Assembly (NCBI RefSeq): GCF_003337355.1 | Contig: NZ_QPJW01000013.1 | Location: forward strand, 60,722 to 124,721 | DNA: 64,000 nt | Reading direction: 5' to 3' | Source of the DNA: Fontibacillus phaseoli | GTDB lineage: Bacteria; Bacillota; Bacilli; Paenibacillales; Paenibacillaceae | Shown here: positions 8,555-17,057 of the stretch, in pieces | How positions within the stretch are numbered: the stretch's first letter is position 1 | Layout of the letters: the number at the start of each line of letters is the position of its first letter | Notes under the pieces: model-generated | Databases searched by the model: none | What the model was told of the DNA's origin: nothing | The model's input: the letters and a program-made list of their open reading frames with translations, nothing else | Translations under genes and position numbers: made by a program

Positions 8555-9838
8555 TTAAAACGGTTGCCATTTCAATTTTTTCGCCTTTTCGTAACGTTCC
8601 GCAACGGCCGGCCAATATACGACGTTCCACCAATCGGCGATGTAATCTTTGCGGTTGTTCTGATGCTTCAGATAATAAGCGTGTTCCCAGACGTCCAGCG
8701 GAAGGAGCGGCACGACGTCCCATTGCGACAGGTTCTGATGCTTCTCGGCCGTGAGAATTTCAAGGCGATGGCTGCGGGGGCTCCAGACCAGGATTGCCCA
8801 GCCGCCGCCTTCGACTTTTTCGGCAGCGCTGGAAAATTGCTTATGGAAAGCTTCATAGCTGCCAAAATCGCGTTTGATTTGCTCAAGCAGTTCGCCTTCC
8901 GGTTTGCCGCCGCCCTTAGGATTCATGATGTCCCAAAAAATCGTGTGCAGATAATGTCCCGCCCCGTTAAAGGCAAGCTCTCGTTCCCAGTGTTTGACCA
9001 ACTCAAAATTGCCTGATTTGCGCGCTTCTTGAAGCTTTTTTTCCGCTTTGTTCAAATCGTCGACATAAGTTTTATGATGTTTGTCGTGATGGATGCGCAT
9101 CGTCTTTTCGTCGATGTAAGGTTCAAGCGCGTTGTAGGGATAAGGAAGCGGGGGAAGCGTGTGCCCGCCGATAGGTACGGGGCGATTGTTGATCCGGTCT
9201 TGCTCCGATCCCGCGGGTTCCGCGGAATTTTCGATTTCGCTGCGGTCGTATTGCAATTGTTTCTGGGCGCCTGAAATGGTGAAGTAGGCTGGCTGCTGGC
9301 CGGAGACAAGTAGTGTTTCTGCTTGAGTGGAGAACGATGAAACCTGTGAGCCGGCATCAGGCCGATAAGGATCGATAACCGGAACAGCACCCTTCATAAG
9401 GTCAGCGAGCTTTCCGGGGTGGTTGAGAGTTTCCAATACCCCGAGAAAATACTCCGACTCGCGAATGATGTGAAGCAATACGGTTTTGGCCAACGGGATG
9501 GATTTCGCGGCCGCGCTTTGGTCAAGGATGAAGTACAACTGCCGGATAAACTCCTTGGACTGACGGAACGAAGCTTCCAGGATTCGCTCCGTTTCTTTGA
9601 TCAGCTGGGGATCGCACGCCGCATCTTCAGAGGTGACCCCGTGTTGGAGCAAGCGGTCCGCCGCCTCTTGGGTGGAGGAGAAGACCTGCTTCCACTCATC
9701 CAGCAGCTTGACGAAGTTTGGCTCCAAAGTGGGGATGATCGCTTTAATAACATCGGTGTGTTCCGCTTCCTGCTCTTTCCAGAAGCGGATTTCTTCCAGA
9801 ATGCGGACAGGCAAATAGGGCCCGTAAACGAACAGCAT
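8555..9838 (-). CDS. DUF2935-superoxide dismutase fusion
   Basis: A 427-residue two-domain protein. Residues 10-140 form an all-helical, His/Glu-rich DUF2935 domain (EEIRFWKEQEAEH at 15-27; HIIRESEYF at 123-131), which resembles metal-binding ferritin-like folds. A low-complexity linker (about 155-222) leads to a complete Mn/Fe SOD domain with ligands His250, His298, Asp382 and His386 ([11 protein letters not shown]). There is no signal peptide. It resembles SodF-type proteins of bacilli, extended by the extra domain. GAGGAGGT precedes the ATG. Superoxide removal is likely; the role of DUF2935 is unknown. Confidence 0.88.
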   Translation of the reverse strand: MLFVYGPYLPVRILEEIRFWKEQEAEHTDVIKAIIPTLEPNFVKLLDEWKQVFSSTQEAADRLLQHGVTSEDAACDPQLIKETERILEASFRQSKEFIRQLYFILDQSAAAKSIPLAKTVLLHIIRESEYFLGVLETLNHPGKLADLMKGAVPVIDPYRPDAGSQVSSFSTQAETLLVSGQQPAYFTISGAQKQLQYDRSEIENSAEPAGSEQDRINNRPVPIGGHTLPPLPYPYNALEPYIDEKTMRIHHDKHHKTYVDDLNKAEKKLQEARKSGNFELVKHWERELAFNGAGHYLHTIFWDIMNPKGGGKPEGELLEQIKRDFGSYEAFHKQFSSAAEKVEGGGWAILVWSPRSHRLEILTAEKHQNLSQWDVVPLLPLDVWEHAYYLKHQNNRKDYIADWWNVVYWPAVAERYEKAKKLKWQPF

Positions 9839-9978
9839 CGGGAAATACCTCCTCGGAATGTAATCGTTGTAACCAGTCTATTCCGGGAATGGGTTGACCT
9901 ATGCCAATTCGAAACGGGCCTTGATGGTCAAGCGTAGGATACGTCCGACTGCCATTTGCCGAACGTTTGTCGAAAGAT

Positions 9979-11016
9979 TTAGTTGCTGTTTCCCGCGGAG
10001 CTTTGGCCTCCGGCCGGGCCTGTTGCCTGGAACTGACCGACTTGGCTGAGGAACGTAGATACGATGCGCAGATATTCTTTAGGATGTTCGCGGAAAATCA
10101 GCTCATGATGCGATCCCTTCACAATCCAGACCCCGGATGCAGGATTGGTCTGGTTTTCCGCCAGTTTTTCGGCAATCGGGTAAGGGGCTTTTTCATCCTC
10201 CGTTCCGTGGATAAAGAGAACCGGGAACGGATAATCCTGTGATTTAACCGCGGGATATGGAATTTGCCGCAGACTCGTACCGTTTAGTACCGGCAGCAGC
10301 ATTCCGATAATCTCCAGGGACGGATGCCGGGGGAGATCGATATGTTGGCGGATATTATGATACATCGTATCGGGCTCCAGCAGGAAGGTGCTATCCAGAA
10401 TCATTCCGTCAATGTCTTTGCTGGTCAAGGCGGCCTGCAAGGCCGTACCGGCCCCCATGGAGAATCCCCAGACGATGATTTCCTGGCTGCCCTGCTGCTT
10501 CGCGAACTGAATGGCTCCCAGCAGTTGCTTTGCTTCCTTTTTACCGCCGGTGGCTACCTCTTTGCTGTTTTGAGAGGCGAATCCGTAATCGAACATCAAC
10601 ACATTGAAATTCAGGCGATGGGCGTAATGGGCAAGATCGTACATCGGAATCCAGGTTTCCTCGCGGTTAGCTCCGTAACCATGGCTGAATACGATCGTTT
10701 TGTTTGAATCTGCGGCGGGGATATACCAGCCCTGCATCACTCTGCTGCCGTCGGCAGCGGGGAAGGCAACATCTTCGTACTCCAGGTTCTTCGACAGCTT
10801 CGGGTTGGAATACAGCGGGGCCACCGTCGGATTGGACAGTACCCAGGCGATATATCCGTGCAGGGAAACGAAACAAAAGATCAGGAAAAACAGAACCGAT
10901 AATAGCAGAGCTACGATGATATGTTTAAAGCTGATGTGCTTGATTTCGAGCGCGGGGGTCTCGTTCCCTTTTAGTCCTGCGGACAGGGGAAGATCGCTTT
11001 GGCTGCTCTGGCTCAT
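9979..11016 (-). CDS. Membrane-anchored alpha/beta hydrolase
   Basis: A 345-residue protein with one N-terminal membrane helix (about 33-55) and an external alpha/beta-hydrolase domain. The nucleophile is Ser186 in GFSMG, the acid Asp274 in HGTEDEKAP, and the base His303 or His304 in GSHHE. The SHGYGANRE stretch (111-118) is the oxyanion region. The layout resembles BAAT/serine-aminopeptidase-like hydrolases of bacilli; the substrate is unknown. A Gly/Ser-rich tail ends the protein. AAGGAGGG precedes the ATG. It is divergent from the IclR gene. Confidence 0.85.
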   Translation of the reverse strand: MSQSSQSDLPLSAGLKGNETPALEIKHISFKHIIVALLLSVLFFLIFCFVSLHGYIAWVLSNPTVAPLYSNPKLSKNLEYEDVAFPAADGSRVMQGWYIPAADSNKTIVFSHGYGANREETWIPMYDLAHYAHRLNFNVLMFDYGFASQNSKEVATGGKKEAKQLLGAIQFAKQQGSQEIIVWGFSMGAGTALQAALTSKDIDGMILDSTFLLEPDTMYHNIRQHIDLPRHPSLEIIGMLLPVLNGTSLRQIPYPAVKSQDYPFPVLFIHGTEDEKAPYPIAEKLAENQTNPASGVWIVKGSHHELIFREHPKEYLRIVSTFLSQVGQFQATGPAGGQSSAGNSN

Positions 11017-11231
11017 GGTTCCCCCTCCTTATTCAAATCGTGTTTTATTATATGTTCGGGCAAGCAAGGCTTCCCCTTCAAAAAGAAATGTTCAAATATA
11101 ATAATTAATACATAACCGAATTCAAACGAAATAATCGGAAAATGTCGAAACAGAACGAATGATGCATAAAAATATCCTATGACGAGGATGTCAATATGTC
11201 AATGCAGGGGGTATATTTGGCTAGGCTTTCA

Positions 11232-11291
11232 TTGACGGAACCCCGTCTTGTTCATTATAATTTATGGTAACCGCGTTTCATGTAGTGAAAC
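11232..11291 (+). promoter_or_regulatory. iclR-type gene promoter and operator-like dyad
   Basis: TTGACG (11232-11237) and TATAAT (11256-11261) are separated by 18 bases. A perfect inverted repeat GTTTCA-N5-TGAAAC (11275-11291) lies just downstream of the expected transcription start. A dyad there fits autorepression by the IclR protein; that is inference. Confidence 0.6.
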
Positions 11292-11312
11292 TTATAGAGG
11301 GGTGGTTTCCTG

Positions 11313-12059
11313 ATGGAAGATCGGAAGCTGACTGTACGCGCCGTAGAAAGGGCGATTGATATATTGATGTGTTTCACCAAGGCTGACGATCTTGGTTTAA
11401 CCGAGATTGCGGGGGAAATAGGGCTGCATAAAAGCACGGTATACCGTTTGTTGACCACGCTGGAGGAAAAAGGGTTCGTCATCCGCAATTCGGCGACGGA
11501 GAAGTACCGCCTCGGGCTGAAAATATGGGAGCTTTCGGCTCACTTGTCCCATAATGACGACCCGGCGATTTTGCTCTTGCCGCAAATGGAGCAGCTCCGC
11601 GACCGGCTCGGGGAGACGGTCAGCCTGTATTTGCGGGACGGGACCGACCGGCTGCGGATCCAGGCGGTGCAGAGCAACCAGGCGATTCGCCGGGTTGCTC
11701 AGGTCGGGGCCCGGCTGCCGCTGTATGTCGGGGCGTCCAGCAAGGTGCTGGTCGCCTACGAAGAGGAGGCGGTCATCCGCGCCGTGCTCGAGGTTGCCGA
11801 CTGGCCCGCGGCGGTGGACCGGAATGCGTACGTGGCGCAGCTCCAGGAAATCCGCAAGCTGGGCTACGCCACCAGCTATGAGGAGCGGGAGCCGGGCGCT
11901 GCCGCGGTGTCGGCTCCGATCTTTGACCGGACCGGCAAGATTGCCGCGGCCCTGTCGGTTTCCGGGCCGGTCAGCCGGTTATCGCCGCAGACGCTGAAGG
12001 AATTCGCCCCGGTCCTGATCGAGGCGGCCCGGGAAATGGGAATGATGATTCATACTTAA
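11313..12059 (+). CDS. IclR-family transcriptional regulator
   Basis: A 248-residue DNA-binding protein with an N-terminal winged helix (about 8-70; LTEIAGEIGLHKSTVYRLL is the recognition region) and a C-terminal effector domain (80-245). IclR regulators sense small carboxylates or aromatic catabolites, but no catabolic operon is adjacent, so the effector is unknown. A consensus promoter and a dyad precede it and a terminator follows, so it is a single-gene unit. GAGGGGTGG precedes the ATG. Confidence 0.93.
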   Translation: MEDRKLTVRAVERAIDILMCFTKADDLGLTEIAGEIGLHKSTVYRLLTTLEEKGFVIRNSATEKYRLGLKIWELSAHLSHNDDPAILLLPQMEQLRDRLGETVSLYLRDGTDRLRIQAVQSNQAIRRVAQVGARLPLYVGASSKVLVAYEEEAVIRAVLEVADWPAAVDRNAYVAQLQEIRKLGYATSYEEREPGAAAVSAPIFDRTGKIAAALSVSGPVSRLSPQTLKEFAPVLIEAAREMGMMIHT

Positions 12060-12066
12060 ACAGAAG

Positions 12067-12113
12067 AAGCAGGTTGTCCCTGGCGGCAGGTTCGGAGACA
12101 GCCTGCTTTTTGC
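12067..12113 (+). terminator. Terminator of the IclR gene
   Basis: AAGCAGGTTGTCC pairs with GGAGACAGCCTGCTT, followed by TTTTT. Confidence 0.85.
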
Positions 12114-12220
12114 ATGCGTTCGTTGGCTGAACGGAGCGGTAGTGCGCGAAGCTTTTTGAAAATGCACGTTGGATAATCATCGCGGTTATCGATGACGAAC
12201 TAGCCTGGATTCCAAATTTT

Positions 12221-12418
12221 TAGTTAAATTTACTGTATTTTCTACAGGTATTTTCCCTGAAAGTCCCCGAATCGGATAAATAGATAGAAAATATACAGCT
12301 AATTTACCGGATTTCATTCGAAATGGTCCCATACTTTGGAATTACCTGTAGGTTCTACAGTTAATCTTTAAAAAGGGACTTTTAGACGGGAATTAGCTGG
12401 AGGTTTTCCAGTTAATTT
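12221..12418. repeat. Second cluster of AATTA-CTG palindromes
   Basis: Four copies lie at 12221-12254, 12277-12307, 12340-12365 and 12391-12418. The last is the clearest: AATTAGCTGGA, five bases, TCCAGTTAATT. They match the elements at 1857-2049 in sequence and in about 50-60 base spacing. The remaining bases from 12114 to 12572 show no gene. Confidence 0.6.
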
Positions 12419-12572
12419 GACAAATAGTTAGTTGGCAGTAGTTGGTTTAGCAGCACTTGGGAAATGCTAGGAATAGTTGAAAAACGCAGCTACGAGCTTG
12501 GTGTTGTCAGGGGACGGAAAACAGACTGTTGAGTGGTCGATTTTACTGTCAATTTTGAAGTGCTTTATTAAA

Positions 12573-12616
12573 CAGTAACCAAAGAAGCCCCGTTCGCGGG
12601 GCTTCTTTGGTTACTG
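12573..12616 (-). terminator. Terminator of the secreted hydrolase gene
   Basis: A 19-base perfect arm CAGTAACCAAAGAAGCCCC pairs with GGGGCTTCTTTGGTTACTG; it lies at and just beyond the stop codon. Confidence 0.8.
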
Positions 12617-12621
12617 AATGC

Positions 12622-14238
12622 TTATTTCGTCTTCTTCACCCAAGCGGCGATATCGTCGACGATTTCTTTGGAGACGTTGGATGGCTGATAGTACTCCGTA
12701 CCGGTTGAGATACCGTCATACTCGGCCAACAGATGGTTGACCTTCGGGTAGGACTTGTATTCCACGCCGGTGCGGCTCTTCAGCGCTTGCTTCCAGCCGT
12801 CGAGCTGCTTGAGCGGAACCTGCCAGTCATTCTCTCCTTGCAGGATGAGAAGAGGCCCGGATTGCTTCTTGGCGAGCTCGGACGGCTTGTAATTTTTCTG
12901 CTCAAACCACCAGTATGCCGGTTGGAGCGGGAAGTTTGCGGGCATGTTATCGACCGTATATTGCGGGTCGTTCACCATGTCGGCGATCGCCGTATATTGG
13001 GCGGCTTGCTGTTCGTAAAGCGTGGCGTCCTGCCCGGATTGCTTAACGCGGGACACCAGTTCTTTCTGCTGCTCCGCCAGAATATCGGCAAATTTGCCGC
13101 TTGGGCCGGACAGCAGGATTGCGCCGGTGATATCACCGGCTTTGTCGCCGTCCAGAATCAGCGGCATCACGAACGCGCCTTGGCTATGACCGGCCACGAA
13201 AATCCGGGAACCGTCGATCTTGGCCGTTTCCTTCAGCAATTGCACCGCGGATAATGCGTCGTCCGCGCTTTCCCGCTTCAGGGTAAACTTCGGATTCGTC
13301 GACACCTTCAGGGAGTGCTCGTAAGTTACCTTGTCATAGCGCAACACGGCGATTCCTTGCGAGGCAAGGCCCGCGGCAAGATCGCGGAACGGCTTGGCGC
13401 CACCGATGGATGAATCGCGGTCATGCGGCCCGGAACCTTGCACGAGTACGACCGCAGGGAACGGTCCGTCTCCCTTGGGCAGAGTGAGCGTGCCCGGCAG
13501 AGCCAAGGTGCCTTCGCCTACGATGACTTCTTGCTCGGTATAAGCATCGCTGTTGTCATAAACCGGTTTTTGATATGGCGAAGGAGTGGCGGCTTCAAGA
13601 TAGAAATCATCAACTTGTCCTTCCGGATTCATTCTCAGGATAAAGTTGAACGGAGCGGCGGCCGCTTGGAAAGTGTAGGTCACGTTCCGGTGAATGGCGT
13701 TTGTCTTTTCGGTCCGCGTGGTTTGCTCGCCGATTTGGCCGAATACGTTAGCATAATTGGACCAAAGTATGTCGAGGAGCTGAGGCGAAAGAACCGAAGC
13801 CGAGGATGGGCTGACATATTCCGCTGCTTTGGCGCCGTTGCCGGATTTAAGCAGCTCCATAAAGGCATCGGCAGGATCACCCGGCGTTTCGGCGTCCGCG
13901 AGTACTTTTGTGATAAAAGCGGAATCAACCAGCACATGGCCGGATGCTACCCGAACTGCTTCATTTAAATTTACTGCTTTTCCATCCAGCAAAGCCTGCT
14001 TTTTACCTACATGAAGAACAAGAACATAGCTTCCTTTCTTAACGGTAACGGTTTGTTCATGTTGATTCCATTCGACAAGCGCTTCCAGACCGGCAGCCGT
14101 CTCCCGGACAGGGACAAGGGCTGTTCCGCTTTGAGAAGCGGCGACAGGGGAAGCCGCAAGTGCCGATGCCCCTGGAAACGCCAGGCTCAGTGCCAGCGTT
14201 ACCGCGGCCGCAGAATGCATCTTTTTCTTTCTGGACAT
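12622..14238 (-). CDS. Secreted alpha/beta hydrolase with copper-amine-oxidase-like domain
   Basis: A 538-residue secreted protein. It has a signal peptide (1-29, ending ALA-A), a copper-amine-oxidase-like N-terminal domain (about 38-115, LVPVRE start), a DUF3887-like domain (about 121-217) and a serine hydrolase domain with Ser352 (GHSQG), Asp471 (GENDWQVP) and His502 (VNHLL). This arrangement resembles secreted dipeptidyl-peptidase-like or esterase-like proteins of paenibacilli. The substrate is not predictable. GGAGG precedes the ATG and a strong hairpin follows the stop. Confidence 0.88.
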   Translation of the reverse strand: MSRKKKMHSAAAVTLALSLAFPGASALAASPVAASQSGTALVPVRETAAGLEALVEWNQHEQTVTVKKGSYVLVLHVGKKQALLDGKAVNLNEAVRVASGHVLVDSAFITKVLADAETPGDPADAFMELLKSGNGAKAAEYVSPSSASVLSPQLLDILWSNYANVFGQIGEQTTRTEKTNAIHRNVTYTFQAAAAPFNFILRMNPEGQVDDFYLEAATPSPYQKPVYDNSDAYTEQEVIVGEGTLALPGTLTLPKGDGPFPAVVLVQGSGPHDRDSSIGGAKPFRDLAAGLASQGIAVLRYDKVTYEHSLKVSTNPKFTLKRESADDALSAVQLLKETAKIDGSRIFVAGHSQGAFVMPLILDGDKAGDITGAILLSGPSGKFADILAEQQKELVSRVKQSGQDATLYEQQAAQYTAIADMVNDPQYTVDNMPANFPLQPAYWWFEQKNYKPSELAKKQSGPLLILQGENDWQVPLKQLDGWKQALKSRTGVEYKSYPKVNHLLAEYDGISTGTEYYQPSNVSKEIVDDIAAWVKKTK

Positions 14239-14276
14239 GAAATTTCCTCCTAAAATATAAATATATGAATGTTGGT

Positions 14277-15383
14277 TTAAACCGAAAAAATAAGGGAGGC
14301 TACGACGGCGATCAAAATACCGCCAAGGATGATCCAGCCAGCCGGATGAGCGAAGTTCATCGTCCAGCCGATGCCCGACCTTTTTTCAACGAAGATCGAA
14401 GGATCTTGGGGATTAAAATAAATGCTGCCCAATTTCCAGTTGTCGTCGTCGTTTACCGGTTTTACATTGGAGCCGGGGCCTGTCTTGGAGCGGCCGATCC
14501 GGCTGCCCCCTTGACCCGTATTAAAAGCGAGAATTACTGCGAACAGCACGACAAACACGGGAATGAGGATGCTGACGAACAGCATGACGTCCGTGTCCAT
14601 CGGATAGAGCATATTGAGCTGGATGAAGGAGAATAACAACACCATGGCAAACCCGGTTAAAATCGTATACAATGACCATCTTCGACGAAACAGGGTGTTT
14701 TGACGGATGGAACGCTCCGGATCTCCGGCGTAGGTCTGTTGTTTACTTCTCAAAATACTCCAGTTAATGAACAAAAACAATAAGGTCATAACAATCTGCG
14801 TGACATTAGGAAAAAGAACAGTCCAGTACGATTTGGTCGCGCTATTGACGATGTGTCCCTGGAAATCGAACTTCAGCGCGATCGTGGCAGGAAGCTTTTC
14901 GTAATTCAACAGCACTAGTAGCATGCTGGCCACAATGACGGTGCCATGGATAAGAAACCAATAGTGGGACAAGATCAGCTTGTTCCGCCGGAAGCCCGTA
15001 TCCACGGCAAGCACGGATTTGACTGTCGGGGCCGATGGAAGGGAGGCGCGGAGGTTTTTCATTTTAAAGTGAAAAATCAAGTTTAAAGCGATGGAGACGG
15101 CGACCATGATCGAGATATAAATACCAATAGCGTCGTTTTGCGCCAAGCTTTCTTTCGAATCAACCGTATTGAAAATGCAAAGCAGGAACAGGACGGTATA
15201 GATGCCGAGGCTGGTCAAAGCGTATGCTTTGCGCATACGGCGCAGCGGCTCGCTGCGGTAGGTTTCTTCACTGACGGAAACGCCGAAGCTGACCGTCTCC
15301 CTCGTCAAATAGGGCATAAACGACAGGGAAGCCAGAACAGGCACGAACATCAGGGCAAGCAGCAGGACGGATAAAATTTGCAT
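14277..15383 (-). CDS. DUF1648/DUF5808 multi-pass membrane protein
   Basis: A 368-residue integral membrane protein with about seven to eight hydrophobic helices. The middle holds a DUF1648-like unit (around LPATIALKFDFQGH) and the C-terminal third a DUF5808 motif (DDNWKLGSIYFNPQDPSIFV). Function is unknown; relatives lie beside YtrA-like GntR regulators and are thought to belong to envelope-stress responses. Here the regulator gene ends 15 bases upstream, so the pair is an operon. Confidence 0.8.
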   Translation of the reverse strand: MQILSVLLLALMFVPVLASLSFMPYLTRETVSFGVSVSEETYRSEPLRRMRKAYALTSLGIYTVLFLLCIFNTVDSKESLAQNDAIGIYISIMVAVSIALNLIFHFKMKNLRASLPSAPTVKSVLAVDTGFRRNKLILSHYWFLIHGTVIVASMLLVLLNYEKLPATIALKFDFQGHIVNSATKSYWTVLFPNVTQIVMTLLFLFINWSILRSKQQTYAGDPERSIRQNTLFRRRWSLYTILTGFAMVLLFSFIQLNMLYPMDTDVMLFVSILIPVFVVLFAVILAFNTGQGGSRIGRSKTGPGSNVKPVNDDDNWKLGSIYFNPQDPSIFVEKRSGIGWTMNFAHPAGWIILGGILIAVVASLIFSV

Positions 15384-15397
15384 TATTTATTCCCCTC

Positions 15398-15781
15398 TCA
15401 TTGTTGTGTAATATCGTTATAGAGGTGATTTACAATGTCCAGCAGTTGCTCTTTGCCCATCCCTCGGCAGATCGCTTCGGCAATGATGGGTCTAAGTTCA
15501 CGGTGCTGTTTATCGGAAAATTCCTTCGTGACCGGCGGCATTCCGTCTGGATGAACGACGACGCCGCGCTGGCGGTGAATCTGGATGTAGCCGTCCTGTT
15601 TAAGCAGGGTATAGGCTTTATTGACCGTATGGAGATTCACTCCTATATCGGAGGCGAGGCTGCGTACCGAAGGTAAAGGTTCACCGAGCTGAAGCCGCCG
15701 GCTGGCGATTCCCTCGATAATCTGGTTGACGAGTTGCGTGTAAATTGGGACCTCGGCCTGTAAATCGAGCTCGATAATCAA
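15398..15781 (-). CDS. GntR-family regulator, YtrA type
   Basis: A 127-residue repressor-like protein: a winged helix (about 10-75, PSVRSLASDIGVNLHTVNKAY) plus a short helical tail, as in the YtrA/YhcF subgroup that lacks a large ligand domain. The start is TTG 15781 with GGGAGG 7 bases before it. It is the first gene of an operon with the DUF1648/DUF5808 protein. A perfect dyad 27 bases upstream is the probable operator. Confidence 0.9.
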   Translation of the reverse strand: MIIELDLQAEVPIYTQLVNQIIEGIASRRLQLGEPLPSVRSLASDIGVNLHTVNKAYTLLKQDGYIQIHRQRGVVVHPDGMPPVTKEFSDKQHRELRPIIAEAICRGMGKEQLLDIVNHLYNDITQQ

Positions 15782-15807
15782 GAGAATCCTCCCTATTCGT
15801 GTTCTAT

Positions 15808-15830
15808 CTGTTATACATGTAATATAACAG
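15808..15830. promoter_or_regulatory. Operator-like dyad of the GntR operon
   Basis: Perfect inverted repeat CTGTTATA-N7-TATAACAG, 27 bases before the regulator start codon. Spacing and symmetry fit a dimeric YtrA-type repressor. Confidence 0.65.
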
Positions 15831-15911
15831 TTGAAGATAAAGGTGTAAAGTGCTTAATATTAAATCAGCGAATTATTAATATGGGGTAGGATAGAACATA
15901 TTGACGCTTCC

Positions 15912-16167
15912 ATGATTAGTAAAATAAGAGATGCCGTGAATAAAATGATCACATCCTTACGTGGAAAGGAGAAGGGACGAGCGAGACAAGCGAGACAAGC
16001 GGGTGATTTTGATCCGTCTGACCGAAAAGGGAGAGCAACTGGGGTCGTCGTTTCACGCGGTTTTAAATCAATTGAACGAGGTCATCTACGGCGGTTTAAC
16101 ATTGTACGAACAGACACAAGGCTGCACCGTTCTTGGAAACCGGGCAGCCTTGTTATATGTTACCTGA
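15912..16167 (+). pseudogene. MarR-family regulator remnant
   Basis: Two frames together read like the middle and C-terminal part of a MarR protein: VNKMITSL in one frame (about 15936-15961), then YVERRRDERDKR and VILIRLTEKGEQL in another (about 15958-16050). The wing and part of the recognition region are missing at the frame change, and GAGACAAGC is duplicated in tandem at about 15980-15997. There is no N-terminal domain or good ribosome binding site. I read it as a decayed copy; an unrelated chance match is less likely because two frames match one family. Confidence 0.6.
16116..16153. terminator. Hairpin between convergent MarR remnant and monooxygenase gene
   Basis: ACAAGGCTGC pairs with GCAGCCTTGT around an 18-base loop. 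The T tract is weak on both strands. Confidence 0.4.
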
Positions 16168-16188
16168 CGAGACAAGTGAATTACATTC

Positions 16189-16485
16189 TTATAATTGGAG
16201 AGGCTCTCCGCTGTATAGTTTCGCTTCCATAGGCGCGGCCAGAAATTCTTTAGCTTTTTGCGTAAAGGCAGTGAAGTGTTCACTCGCGTTATGCATCCCT
16301 ACTGCTTCCGTGTTTTTCCATAATTCAACCATGGTATAGCGGTTCTCTTGCTGAGTAGATTTCAGGAGATCGTAACTGATGTTACCCTCTTCCGCTCTGG
16401 ACGAAGCCACCAGTGAGCGTACTTCTTCCAAGAAGGCCTCTTCCTGTTGCGGTTTTATCTGCATGTGCGCGTGTATAATAATCAT
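16189..16485 (-). CDS. Antibiotic-biosynthesis-monooxygenase (ABM) domain protein
   Basis: A 98-residue dimeric ferredoxin-like-fold protein of the ABM/YgiN type. IIIHAHMQIKPQQEEAF at the start and YTMVELWKNTEAVGMH with H65 in the middle are typical. Relatives oxidise quinols or degrade small aromatics without a cofactor. The linked MarR regulator and nitroreductase suggest a quinone or electrophile detoxification role, which is inference. AAGGAG precedes the ATG; 20 bases separate it from the MarR gene. Confidence 0.85.
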   Translation of the reverse strand: MIIIHAHMQIKPQQEEAFLEEVRSLVASSRAEEGNISYDLLKSTQQENRYTMVELWKNTEAVGMHNASEHFTAFTQKAKEFLAAPMEAKLYSGEPLQL

Positions 16486-16505
16486 GATTAATTACTCCTT
16501 AGTAG

Positions 16506-16931
16506 TTAGAGATCTTTCAGGTTGTCATGCATACGATTAAGCATGTCCGTGAGAGAAACCAATTCCTCGTCATTAAAGCCTTGAAGCATCTGCTGGACAA
16601 AACTTCTCCGTTCTTCATTGTAATTGACGATATGACTGCGACCTTCGTCGGTCAAGCGGACAAAGGTAACCCGCTGATCTTCGGGGTTTCGCCTTCTCGC
16701 CACCATGCCGTCCACCTCAAGCTGCTTCAAGTGACGCGTAATTGCGGCACCATCAATATGAATAGCTTTTTGCAAGTTGCTCTGGGTTACTTCGTCCGTG
16801 ATATAAAGTTGATACAGTAAATCGTATCTTGAAGAGCTGATACCCGTACATCGTTCAAACTTGGGACTTAGTTGATTGCTCATTATTTTAAGCAGATATA
16901 TTATTTTTTCTTGTTCCAGCGAACATTTCAT
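16506..16931 (-). CDS. MarR-family transcriptional regulator
   Basis: A 141-residue winged-helix repressor. The recognition region is about IDGAAITRHLKQLEVDGMVARRR, with the wing RNPEDQRVTFVRLT. Two Cys residues near the N-terminus (Cys3 in MKCSLEQ and the one in FERCTG) could act as a thiol switch, as in YodB- or OhrR-type sensors, but this is unproven. ATG 16931 is chosen over an upstream ATG (16991) because AGGAGGG lies 9 bases before it. It lies between ABM and nitroreductase genes on the same strand. Confidence 0.9.
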   Translation of the reverse strand: MKCSLEQEKIIYLLKIMSNQLSPKFERCTGISSSRYDLLYQLYITDEVTQSNLQKAIHIDGAAITRHLKQLEVDGMVARRRNPEDQRVTFVRLTDEGRSHIVNYNEERRSFVQQMLQGFNDEELVSLTDMLNRMHDNLKDL

Positions 16932-17057
16932 TTTTTTGCTCCCTCCTAATATGATGTCAAAGAAGGCTGATTTTCTTCTCATAAAGAACATCCGAACTGG
17001 TAAGGGCAGCAGAATCCGGTATGAATAATCCAGCGAAAACGTAAAGTAATCGTTCGT

